Source: Anaerolineae bacterium (GTDB lineage: Bacteria > Chloroflexota > Anaerolineae > Aggregatilineales > UBA3940). Taken from it: a stretch of DNA of 30,983 bases. The notes under the pieces were generated by a model. That model was not told the DNA's origin. It did no database searches and saw only the letters and a program-made list of their open reading frames with translations. The stretch lies in NCBI GenBank assembly GCA_016926985.1, contig JAFGNO010000070.1:1-30983 (forward strand), written 5' to 3'. The position numbers and the translations under genes are program-made. This document shows, piece after piece, positions 14,189-21,049 of this stretch (its first letter is position 1; every line of letters starts with the position of its first letter).

Positions 14189-15034
14189 ATGGCAAACGCA
14201 TTCCCTAGGGCACTTGCCAGCTACTCAGCAGTGGCGGCTGCCCTGCTGACTGCAACCGCCTGCTCCCCCCCGGAGGCAACGCCTGCCGGCAATCTCACTC
14301 TGGTGCCCGCCTCGATCCTGACCATCACTGCTGGCAGCGGCGATAATATCTCGACCGGTGACAGCGCCAGCTACCTGTCCCTGGCAGAGACCTGTTACCA
14401 ACAGGGCGACTGGGACGCCGCCCTCGACCTGCTCGACCAGGCCGCCTCTCTCGACCCCGGAAACCCGGATATCCCCTTCAACCGGGCGCTGGTTTACGCC
14501 GAGACCGGGGATCTGCAGGCAGCAGTTGACGAACTGACATACGCCATCCAGCTTGACCAGAATTATGCGCCCGCCTATGACCGGCGCGGCCTGATTAACT
14601 ACCAGATCAGGAATCTTCAGCAGGCGCTCGATGATTACCTGATGGCAGTGGAACTCGGCTATGAAAATGCCGGTTCTTTCAACAACCTGGGCCTGATCTG
14701 TTACGAGATCGGCGATTACGAAGCCGCCGTCCAGTACACCACCCGCGCGATTGCGCTCGACCCGGATATCGGCCTTGCATACGTGAACAGGGGTTTTGCC
14801 TACGAGCGTTTAGGCCAGTACGATGAGGCCCTTTCCGACTTTGAGACCGGGTCGATCCTGGACTCCTCACTGGCGCGCGCTTATTTTGGAATCGGGCTGA
14901 TCCACGACCAGCGGGGAGAGGCTGACGAAGCAGTCAGCGCCTATACCCTGTTCCTCAACGCCAGCATTGTTGATGACGAAAATACTGCGTTCGCCCGCGA
15001 CCGCATCCTCTCGCTGGGCGGGTCACTCCCCTGA
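14189..15034 (+). CDS. TPR-repeat lipoprotein
   Basis: ATG 14189 after GGGAGAGA gives 281 residues; the larger in-frame ORF overlaps the roadblock gene and is rejected. The N-terminus is a lipoprotein signal with lipobox TATAC (Cys25), then a Pro/Thr-rich spacer. From about residue 65 six tetratricopeptide-like repeats follow, with the 34-residue pattern of alternating helices (for example WDAALDLLDQAASLDPGNPD, LQAAVDELTYAIQLDQNYAP, YEAAVQYTTRAIALDPDIGL, YDEALSDFETGSILDSSLAR). It is predicted to be a surface-anchored protein-interaction scaffold. It lies 31 bases after the roadblock gene, suggesting a shared transcript, although one acts inside and the other outside the membrane. Confidence 0.88.
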   Translation: MANAFPRALASYSAVAAALLTATACSPPEATPAGNLTLVPASILTITAGSGDNISTGDSASYLSLAETCYQQGDWDAALDLLDQAASLDPGNPDIPFNRALVYAETGDLQAAVDELTYAIQLDQNYAPAYDRRGLINYQIRNLQQALDDYLMAVELGYENAGSFNNLGLICYEIGDYEAAVQYTTRAIALDPDIGLAYVNRGFAYERLGQYDEALSDFETGSILDSSLARAYFGIGLIHDQRGEADEAVSAYTLFLNASIVDDENTAFARDRILSLGGSLP

Positions 15035-15134
15035 GACTTGTGAACCCCACCCTTTGCTGCGTATCACTATTTCAATAAGCGCACGAGACAATGTGATGGG
15101 CATTGATTTTGACCGGAATGGACCGTACCGGGGT

Positions 15135-15163
15135 TTGACTTGCGCACCTGACCGGGGTTTAAT
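15135..15163 (+). promoter_or_regulatory. Promoter of the C39/LysM gene
   Basis: TTGACT (15135-15140), a 17-base spacer and TTTAAT (15158-15163), ending 50 bases before the ATG at 15214. The two boxes lie in a short imperfect direct repeat, ACCGGGGTTTGA (15127-15138) and ACCGGGGTTTAA (15151-15162). Confidence 0.6.
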
Positions 15164-15213
15164 GTGTCCTGTACCCATTACGGTACGCGCAAAACGGCAT
15201 ACAGGAGGAAGCG

Positions 15214-16308
15214 ATGGCGTCCATTCTCAAAGTGGTCTATGTGTCGCAGAAAGATTCGGTTACCGCCGGTTACTCGTTTAATGACTGCGGGCCTGCCTGC
15301 ATCGCGATGATGGCGCAGACGATTGGCAAAGATGTCTCGGTTGATCAGGTTTACCGCGATTCGGGGATCACCAGCCGCGGTCCCCTGTGGGTCAGCACCG
15401 TGCAGGGCGCAGGGAACAAATACGGGTTGAAACTGGAGCGCCATGACCGGTCAACCGATGCCCGGCTCTCGGCCCTCCAGACATGGATTGACGAGGGCCG
15501 CCCGGCACTGGTACTGGTGGATTACAAGCCGGTGATGAGAGCCGGGCTGCACGAATCGTATATCGGCGGGGGGCACTTTGCACTGGTGGTCGGGTATGAT
15601 GATAACTATGTCTATATCCACGATCCCTACTGGAATGGTGATGGGGGCGCCTATCGAAAATGGCCGATCCCGGTATTCAATGAAGCCTGGTACCAGCACA
15701 ATACGCAGTATCAGAAGGTCGCGCTGGTGCCGGCAGAAGGCATCGCAGGGCTGAAAAAGCCGCCCTTCCCGGTTCCCGATGAGGAATGGAAACGGATCCG
15801 GGCCAGGGCAATGTTTGCCGGGATCACAACGCCCATCCCACAGGATGAGGCAGACTATCAGGATGTAAAGGCCTGGCTTGGCGACTGGGGAGCCGAGACG
15901 ATCACACATATCGTCAAGCCGGGTGATACGCTGGGCGCGATCTCGGAGGAATATTACGGTTCCTCGGGTCATTACCCGATGATCGCCCTGTTCAACGAAA
16001 TCAGCGATCCCGGTCGCATTAAGGTGGGAATGAAGATCGATATCCCCCTGCCCGCCCCGAAGCCCGGGCCGGAGACACCTGACGAAGAACCGGTTGAGTA
16101 TGACTTTACCCACCAGCAGTTGATCAACGCATTTTATGACGTCTACCGTGCTCGCAACGAAGTATCAAAATACTGGAAGACCCTTGAGAAGGTCGGTCTT
16201 GCCTATATCGCCAATGACCGCAGCGCACGCTATGCGGGGCCTGACCTGAAGACCCTGCCCGGATTGGATACCGATATTGCCAGCGCAGTGCTGGAAAAAC
16301 TGGTATGA
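15214..16308 (+). CDS. C39-type cysteine peptidase-like protein with LysM domain
   Basis: The 364-residue protein starts at ATG 15214 after AGGAGGAAG. Residues about 5-180 form a C39/BtpA-like papain fold: the Cys is Cys25 in DCGPACIAM, the His is His121 in GGHFALVVGY, and the Asp is Asp137 in IHDPYW, all in the expected order. A LysM domain follows at about 232-277 (HIVKPGDTLGAISEEYYG..FNEIS..IKVGMKIDIP). A further ~60-residue helical C-terminus ends the protein. There is no signal peptide or membrane helix, which is odd for a LysM protein. It may act on peptides inside the cell, be exported by another route, or be released by lysis. Substrate unknown; the fold and the triad are good. Confidence 0.87.
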   Translation: MASILKVVYVSQKDSVTAGYSFNDCGPACIAMMAQTIGKDVSVDQVYRDSGITSRGPLWVSTVQGAGNKYGLKLERHDRSTDARLSALQTWIDEGRPALVLVDYKPVMRAGLHESYIGGGHFALVVGYDDNYVYIHDPYWNGDGGAYRKWPIPVFNEAWYQHNTQYQKVALVPAEGIAGLKKPPFPVPDEEWKRIRARAMFAGITTPIPQDEADYQDVKAWLGDWGAETITHIVKPGDTLGAISEEYYGSSGHYPMIALFNEISDPGRIKVGMKIDIPLPAPKPGPETPDEEPVEYDFTHQQLINAFYDVYRARNEVSKYWKTLEKVGLAYIANDRSARYAGPDLKTLPGLDTDIASAVLEKLV

Positions 16309-16396
16309 CACCGCTTCTCCGCTGCACAGGTAAAAAATGCTGGCATCCCGGTTGGTAATGCGGTCTAATTAGGGAAAATGCTACAGGAGTCCACGC

Positions 16397-17284
16397 GTGC
16401 CACATGACCAGTCCCTCCAACAAACCGACGACGATGCCAGCCCGGCGCTGAACTCCGAGTCCGAAGAGCTTCTTCAGGTTATTACGGAATTTGTGAACGC
16501 CGCCGACTGGGAAAAGTCGCGCGCGGTTCTCAAAGCCCATCCTGAACTGCTTAAACCAAAGGCTGAGAGCGCGTTTGCCCTTCTTATCGACCTGTCGGAG
16601 GCTCAGCGGGAGCCGGAGGCAGCGCATATCCTCCGCATGCACCGCGACCTGCTGCTGAAATGCCGCGAGAAAGGCATTGACAGGGCATTCAAAGAACTGG
16701 CTGACAGCACGCCCCCCACCCCGGCAATAGATGAACCTGATATCCTGGAGATCATTGTTTCCAACACTATCGCCGTGATGACCATCATCCCCCAGCAGCG
16801 CGCCCTGTGGAGCGACACGCTTGAGCAAACCCGGATTGTCGCAGGGCGGACCGGCAATGAGGCAGTCCATGACCTGCTGGCAGCCGTCATCCGCCTGCTG
16901 GATGGTGAGCGTCCAAGCCTGATCACCCCGTCCCTAGTTGTCCCTTACCAGATATACTGGCAGCAGATAGTGGACGGATTCCTTGCGGGAAATACAGAAC
17001 AGGCGCTGGGAAGCAATGTCACCATGTTTGACATGCTGTCCAACGAGACAGTCAACATGCTCGTCGGAAATGACCGCTATGGTGAGTGGCCCACGTTTGT
17101 GGCAAACCTGCTCGCCCAGTCCAGAGACCTCGGCGATGATCACCTTTGCCATCTGCTTGAGGCTATTCACAGCCTGGTCACCGGCACGCTGGCTGACGAC
17201 CTTTCACCAGAGCTGGAAGGTGAGCACCAGACATGCTGGGTTCGGATTGTGGAAAATCTTGAACGGAAAACGCAGAAACCATAG
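16397..17284 (+). CDS. Helical-repeat protein, first of two tandem paralogues
   Basis: The frame starts at GTG 16397, preceded by ACAGGAG, and encodes 295 residues with no signal peptide, mostly helical. A 70-residue unit at about 24-97 reads ITEFVNAADWEKSRAVLKAH, HPELL, a short connector, then HRDLLLKCREKGIDRAF. The same unit occurs twice in the next gene. The later part (about 110-180) also has counterparts there: PDILEIIVSNTIAVMTIIP and IRLLDGERPS. Similar HPELL...LL..CRE.GI..AF units occur in large Chloroflexota and cyanobacterial TPR/CHAT-type proteins, so it is probably a protein-interaction module. No catalytic motif. The C-terminal third is unlike the next gene. Function unknown. Confidence 0.78.
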   Translation: MPHDQSLQQTDDDASPALNSESEELLQVITEFVNAADWEKSRAVLKAHPELLKPKAESAFALLIDLSEAQREPEAAHILRMHRDLLLKCREKGIDRAFKELADSTPPTPAIDEPDILEIIVSNTIAVMTIIPQQRALWSDTLEQTRIVAGRTGNEAVHDLLAAVIRLLDGERPSLITPSLVVPYQIYWQQIVDGFLAGNTEQALGSNVTMFDMLSNETVNMLVGNDRYGEWPTFVANLLAQSRDLGDDHLCHLLEAIHSLVTGTLADDLSPELEGEHQTCWVRIVENLERKTQKP

Positions 17285-17304
17285 CGCGAACCCCCGGAGG
17301 AAGT

Positions 17305-18171
17305 GTGTCCGAGCCGAGCCGCAGCACGCAGCCCCTCGATGATGACCAGATTGATCTGCTGGCTGTGCTGCTCCATGAATTTATCAGCGCCACCAGTTTT
17401 TACAGCAAACAACGGCTGGTTGAGGGCAATGAGATCCTTCTCAGCAATGAGGCCGATTCAGCCCTTGCTATGCTGATCCTTGAATATGACCAGAGCACCC
17501 TGCTGAGAGAGTCGCTGGTTCTGCATCGCCACCTGCTCCAGCGCAGCCGGGAGGTGGGAATTCCTGACGCGTTTCTGGAACTGCGACAAACCCTGCAAGA
17601 CGCCCCGCTGAGCGATTCGATAGAGGAGGCTCAAACATCCATCCTGGTCTACACCATTGGCGAGTTCATTACCGCCGACAACTGGGAAGAATCGCGCCGC
17701 TTCCTTGATAACCATCCTGAGTTGCTTCAGGCAGAGGTTCCCAACATATTTGACCGCCTGATTAAGACCCACACTGCGCGAGGTGAGCGCAACGTTGTCC
17801 GGCAGCTGGTTGTCCACCGCGACCTGCTTCGCGCCTGCTGGGAATTGGGCATCGATCAGGCGTTTGAGCGGGTGATGAACCCGCCCGAAACGCTGGAAAT
17901 GCTGGTTGATAATACCATCTCGGTTTTGACCAGCCGGCCAACCAGCCGAAAGGAATGGCAGGAGATCGTCAATCTGTCGCGCATCCGGGCGGCTGAAACC
18001 AGCGATGAGCCAATGCTGGCCTTTCTTCGGGCCATCAGCCGGCTGCTCGATGGAGAATCTCCCTCTGACATTGCGCCTGTTCTCACCCCGGACTACCATT
18101 CGGGATGGCAGCGGATCACTGCCGCAGTGACCGAAGAACCCTCACCACCAGGCGATACCCGGACGCATTAG
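17305..18171 (+). CDS. Helical-repeat protein, second tandem paralogue
   Basis: The gene starts at GTG 17305 with GGAGG four bases upstream, 20 bases after the previous gene, so the two are almost certainly co-transcribed. The 288-residue product carries two copies of the HPELL/HRDLL...GI..AF unit: a degenerate one at about 9-85 (HEFISATSFYSKQRLVEGNEILL..LHRHLLQRSREVGIPDAF) and a closer one at about 110-190 (FITADNWEESRRFLDNHPELL..VHRDLLRACWELGIDQAF). The tail (VDNTISVLTSRPTSRKEW..AISRLLDGESPSDI) matches the middle of the upstream paralogue. It is the product of a duplication with extra unit gain or loss. Cytoplasmic; function unknown, probably protein interaction. Confidence 0.78.
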   Translation: MSEPSRSTQPLDDDQIDLLAVLLHEFISATSFYSKQRLVEGNEILLSNEADSALAMLILEYDQSTLLRESLVLHRHLLQRSREVGIPDAFLELRQTLQDAPLSDSIEEAQTSILVYTIGEFITADNWEESRRFLDNHPELLQAEVPNIFDRLIKTHTARGERNVVRQLVVHRDLLRACWELGIDQAFERVMNPPETLEMLVDNTISVLTSRPTSRKEWQEIVNLSRIRAAETSDEPMLAFLRAISRLLDGESPSDIAPVLTPDYHSGWQRITAAVTEEPSPPGDTRTH

Positions 18172-18227
18172 CCATCACCTGCCCAAAAATGGGATTCATT
18201 CCGCTATGAGCAGCGGGTGAACAAACC

Positions 18228-19412
18228 CTAATAGGGTGCGCCCTGTGAAAAGCTGAGCATGACCAGGACAAACAACACAATCAGCGTGATCGATAAGCCC
18301 GTGCCGATCAACGCTTTGAAGTAGCCAGTTCCCCGATCCATCGCAACCGGCGCATGGGGAACAGTTGGGATATCGACAGGCTTGAGAGTTGGCACGGTCG
18401 CTTCTTCAAAGGGCGGAGGTGTGCTGTTCCTGGTAGCCGGTAGTGGGGTCAGCGGATGGCTGCTGACTTCTTCCTGCGGAGTGATTCCTGGAATATCGTT
18501 AAAGCCCTCGATCTCATCCAGATAAGACTGGCTGTGGTGCCCGTTGCCATTCATTGATAGCGGCACAAGTACCTCATGGAGGTCGCTCAACCAGCAGGCC
18601 GCTGCCAGCGTCTGTGCAAAAGCCAGGGCGCTTGCGGGGCGTGAGGACGGAACAGGGTGCAGCACCTGCTGCATGACCACCTTCAGCCCACCTGGCGCAT
18701 GGGGACGCCAGAAGGTCACATCACAGGGGTCAGCCGGGCCACCGGAAACAGCAGGCTGATCGCGGCTGTCTGCCAGAGAGGGCGCCCGACCGGTTATCAT
18801 CTCAAAAACCGTGGCGCCCAGTGCATACAGGTCACTGGCAGAAGTGGGCTGTTCACCCCGGGCAAGTTCAGGCGCAGCATAGGGCGGCGTCCCGGGGTGG
18901 TGTCCGAGCGCCTGCCTGACCTGGCCCACCAGGTGCACAACCCCAAAATCGGAGAGATAGGCATCCCCCCGGCGGTCAAGCAGGATATTGCCGGGCTTTA
19001 CGTCGCGGTGGATCACACCAGACTGGTGGGCATGGTTCAATGCAGATGCGACCTGGCTGGTAATCCGAACAATATCTTCAAAGCGCATTCCACCAGGATG
19101 CATGGTCATCTGCTGGGCGAGTGATCCGCCGGGCATATAGTCCATCACAATAAATGGGCCAGCTTCAGCAATACCAGCCTCGTGAACAGGCAGAATATGC
19201 GAATGCTTAAGGCGGATACTGATCTGGAACTCCTGTTCAAATGAGCGCAGAAACAGGGGATGGGCGGCATAGTCAGCAGGAAGCACCTTGATGGCCAGGT
19301 CACGGTCGTCCCCGGGCCGGCGGGCACGGTATACGGTGCCCATTCCACCCTGACCAACGACCTCGCGCAGGTCATATTGCCCAATTCTGGTAATGGCGAG
19401 AGGCTTGCTCAC
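18228..19412 (-). CDS. Membrane-anchored Hanks-type Ser/Thr protein kinase
   Basis: The 394-residue protein starts at GTG 19412 with GTGGAG just upstream. The kinase domain spans about 10-285: glycine loop GQGGMGTVY (20-28), Lys42 in AIKV, HRD at 135-137 followed by VKPGNILL, DFG at 155-157, and APE at 180-182. The C-terminal region is a Pro/Thr-rich linker (about 310-365) and one membrane helix (about 370-388, LSITLIVLFVLVMLSFS), with a very short external tail. No PASTA or other sensor domain is present outside the membrane, so it cannot sense an external ligand directly. The kinase is predicted to be cytoplasmic and active. No phosphatase gene is seen nearby. Confidence 0.93.
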   Translation of the reverse strand: MSKPLAITRIGQYDLREVVGQGGMGTVYRARRPGDDRDLAIKVLPADYAAHPLFLRSFEQEFQISIRLKHSHILPVHEAGIAEAGPFIVMDYMPGGSLAQQMTMHPGGMRFEDIVRITSQVASALNHAHQSGVIHRDVKPGNILLDRRGDAYLSDFGVVHLVGQVRQALGHHPGTPPYAAPELARGEQPTSASDLYALGATVFEMITGRAPSLADSRDQPAVSGGPADPCDVTFWRPHAPGGLKVVMQQVLHPVPSSRPASALAFAQTLAAACWLSDLHEVLVPLSMNGNGHHSQSYLDEIEGFNDIPGITPQEEVSSHPLTPLPATRNSTPPPFEEATVPTLKPVDIPTVPHAPVAMDRGTGYFKALIGTGLSITLIVLFVLVMLSFSQGAPY

Positions 19413-19578
19413 GGCAGCTCCACTGCTGTGTGGTGTTCCATCTTATGTTCCGTTATAGCACAGGTTAGCCTTTTGCCACAACACTCCTGTGCGTGGTGAA
19501 ACCCCAGGCAGGCATCTGCGTACTAAGATATGACGGGTATGGTAGTTTAAGACGAATCACTGATTAGAGGGTAGAATA

Positions 19579-19815
19579 ATGCAAGAGAAAAGATTGGTAC
19601 GCTCAACAAATGACCGCATGATCGGCGGGGTTTGTGGCGGACTTGCCGACTATTTTGGGATCGATCCCGTGCTGATTCGCCTTGCCTTTGTGGTTGGCGA
19701 AATCCTGACATCCGGCGCGGGTGGTATCATTGTATATATTGTGCTATGGATCATCATGCCGCCTGCAGTCCAGCCAGCCGCGCAATCGGTCGCAGATGCA
19801 TCCGCAGCGCGATAA
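19579..19815 (+). CDS. PspC-domain membrane protein, first of two
   Basis: This 78-residue protein is essentially a single PspC domain: KRLVRSTNDRMIGGVCGGLADYFGIDPVLIRLAFVV then a second hydrophobic helix GGIIVYIVLWIIMP. PspC domains sense or respond to membrane stress. The ATG at 19579 follows GAGGGTAG. The short tail (PPAVQPAAQSVADASAAR) has no known motif. A paralogue follows 100 bases on. Confidence 0.92.
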   Translation: MQEKRLVRSTNDRMIGGVCGGLADYFGIDPVLIRLAFVVGEILTSGAGGIIVYIVLWIIMPPAVQPAAQSVADASAAR

Positions 19816-19915
19816 GCCGCAACCCGGCTGCGCTTTCGGGGTTGTGGTATTTTGAAAGACAGTATAGTCTAAGATTACACAATCATTTACCTACCAGATG
19901 GAGGGTTAAAAGCAA

Positions 19916-20149
19916 ATGGAAGAGAAGAAACTGGTACGACTGATGTCAGACAAGGTCATCGCTGGCGTATGCGCAGGCCTTGGCGCTTATTTCAACCTTG
20001 ACACAGTCCTGGTTCGCATCATCATGGTGCTGCTGGCGCTGGCCGGAGGCCCCGGCATCCTGCTGTACATCATCCTGTGGATCGTGATGCCTGAAGCAGA
20101 TGAAGGCGGCCCCGTAGCCTCAGACGAGGGTGGTGCAGACGTCGGCTAG
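19916..20149 (+). CDS. PspC-domain membrane protein, second of two
   Basis: The 77-residue paralogue (KKLVRLMSDKVIAGVCAGLGAYFNLDTVLVRIIMVLLALAG, then ILLYIILWIVMPEADEGG) has the same two-part layout as the gene before it but is diverged in sequence, so the duplication is old. It has an acidic tail. GGAGGG precedes the ATG at 19916. A strong terminator follows, so the pair may be one unit or two, and the 100-base gap contains a weak hairpin (19820-19825 / 19839-19844). Confidence 0.92.
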   Translation: MEEKKLVRLMSDKVIAGVCAGLGAYFNLDTVLVRIIMVLLALAGGPGILLYIILWIVMPEADEGGPVASDEGGADVG

Positions 20150-20174
20150 TGTTCTGGACAAATAAGTAAAGAAT

Positions 20175-20213
20175 AAACCCCGCGGCTGGTCTCAGGCGGG
20201 GTTTTTTCTTTTG
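20175..20213 (+). terminator. Terminator after the PspC pair
   Basis: AAACCCCGC (20175-20183) and GCGGGGTTT (20196-20204) form a perfect 9-base stem with a 12-base loop, then TTTCTTTT. It lies between convergent genes and, with an A-rich run before it, may work on both strands. Confidence 0.85.
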
Positions 20214-20227
20214 GGGGATATGGTATC

Positions 20228-20539
20228 TCAGCCCTCAAACTTATCCTTGATCTGCTGCGCTTTCTTTTTTTCCTCCCCGGAGGCTTCATCTGAGTCCAGA
20301 ACACTTAAGGCTTGAAGATAATCATCCATCGAGACCTCATCGGCTGAGGATTCATCTGCCTTTCCGGGCTCGCCCTCTTTGGACTCCAGGGCCCTTTTCA
20401 TTTTGATCGCCGAGGCGATCTGCTTTCTCTCATCCCCCTCAAGCGGGCCATTAGCATCGATAATCGCTTTGGCTTTTTCGTCGGGGATACTGCCCGTTTC
20501 TTCAATGATCTTCATGATCGCGTCAAACGACTTGCTCAC
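20228..20539 (-). CDS. Small acidic/charged cytoplasmic protein
   Basis: The start is set at GTG 20539, which has a perfect AGGAGG five bases upstream; the longer frame through 20557 includes that site. The 103-residue product is highly charged: a helical N-half (FDAIMKIIEETGSIPDEKAKAIIDANGPLEGDERKQIASAIKMKRAL) and an acidic C-half (GEPGKADESSADEVSMDDYLQALSVLDSDEASGEEKKKAQQI). No signal or membrane segment, and no family recognised. Divergent from the STAS gene with about 120 bases between the starts. Confidence 0.72.
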   Translation of the reverse strand: MSKSFDAIMKIIEETGSIPDEKAKAIIDANGPLEGDERKQIASAIKMKRALESKEGEPGKADESSADEVSMDDYLQALSVLDSDEASGEEKKKAQQIKDKFEG

Positions 20540-20595
20540 ATCCACCTCCTGCAGCAAGTGCTGCTCTGCGAATTCGCCGCGCTTATACTGGCAAT

Positions 20596-20623
20596 TTGCC
20601 TAATGCTGTGTCCCCACTATACT
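20596..20623 (+). promoter_or_regulatory. Candidate promoter of the STAS gene
   Basis: TTGCCT (20596-20601), a 16-base spacer and TATACT (20618-20623), ending 38 bases before the ATG at 20662. Confidence 0.45.
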
Positions 20624-20661
20624 TGTAACTCGATGATCACCTGAAATAACAGTTGCCTGCT

Positions 20662-21018
20662 ATGAACAGAAAAACTGCCATTACTATTGACCAGCACACC
20701 AGCGGCATCAGGATTGTCCACGTCCAGGGAGACCTGGACTCAATGGGCACTCACATGGTATCCGAGATGTTTGAGAAGCAGCTTGAAGGTGTGACATCCA
20801 ATGTAGTCGTCAACCTGCAAAACGTTTCGTTTATCTCATCTGCTGGCATGGCCCTGCTGCTCCAGCAGGGAAAAACGCTGAACAAAGCCGGCGGCAAACT
20901 GGTGCTGGCCGCTGCGACATCCCGGGTAATAGAAGTCCTGGCCCTTGCCGGATTCCACGAGTTGTTTGACGTATACGATACAGTAGACGCAGCCCTGACT
21001 GCCCTGAACGCAGACTGA
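20662..21018 (+). CDS. STAS-domain anti-sigma-factor-antagonist-like protein
   Basis: The ATG at 20662 is chosen over an in-frame TTG at 20653, but no ribosome site is clear. The 118-residue protein is a single STAS domain: IRIVHVQGDLDSMGTHMVSEMFEKQL, then VVVNLQNVSFISSAGMALLLQQGKTLNKAGGKLVLAAATSRVIEVLALAGFHELFDVYDTVDAALTAL. The ISSAGM motif holds the serine that is phosphorylated in SpoIIAA/RsbV-type antagonists. It would take part in partner switching with an anti-sigma kinase and sigma factor, but neither gene is in the window. The Ser/Thr kinases nearby are Hanks-type, not the RsbW type. Confidence 0.9.
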   Translation: MNRKTAITIDQHTSGIRIVHVQGDLDSMGTHMVSEMFEKQLEGVTSNVVVNLQNVSFISSAGMALLLQQGKTLNKAGGKLVLAAATSRVIEVLALAGFHELFDVYDTVDAALTALNAD

Positions 21019-21049
21019 AATCCAGTAAACTATCCCACCAGCAAATCTG

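Noticed and set aside
15127..15162. Short direct repeat ACCGGGGTTT as a mobile-element end or iteron
   Set aside because: Only two copies, 24 bases apart, and they overlap the two promoter boxes; no transposase or origin nearby.
19820..19844. Hairpin between the two PspC genes as a terminator
   Set aside because: The stem is only about six pairs and the T-tract is broken; too weak to call.
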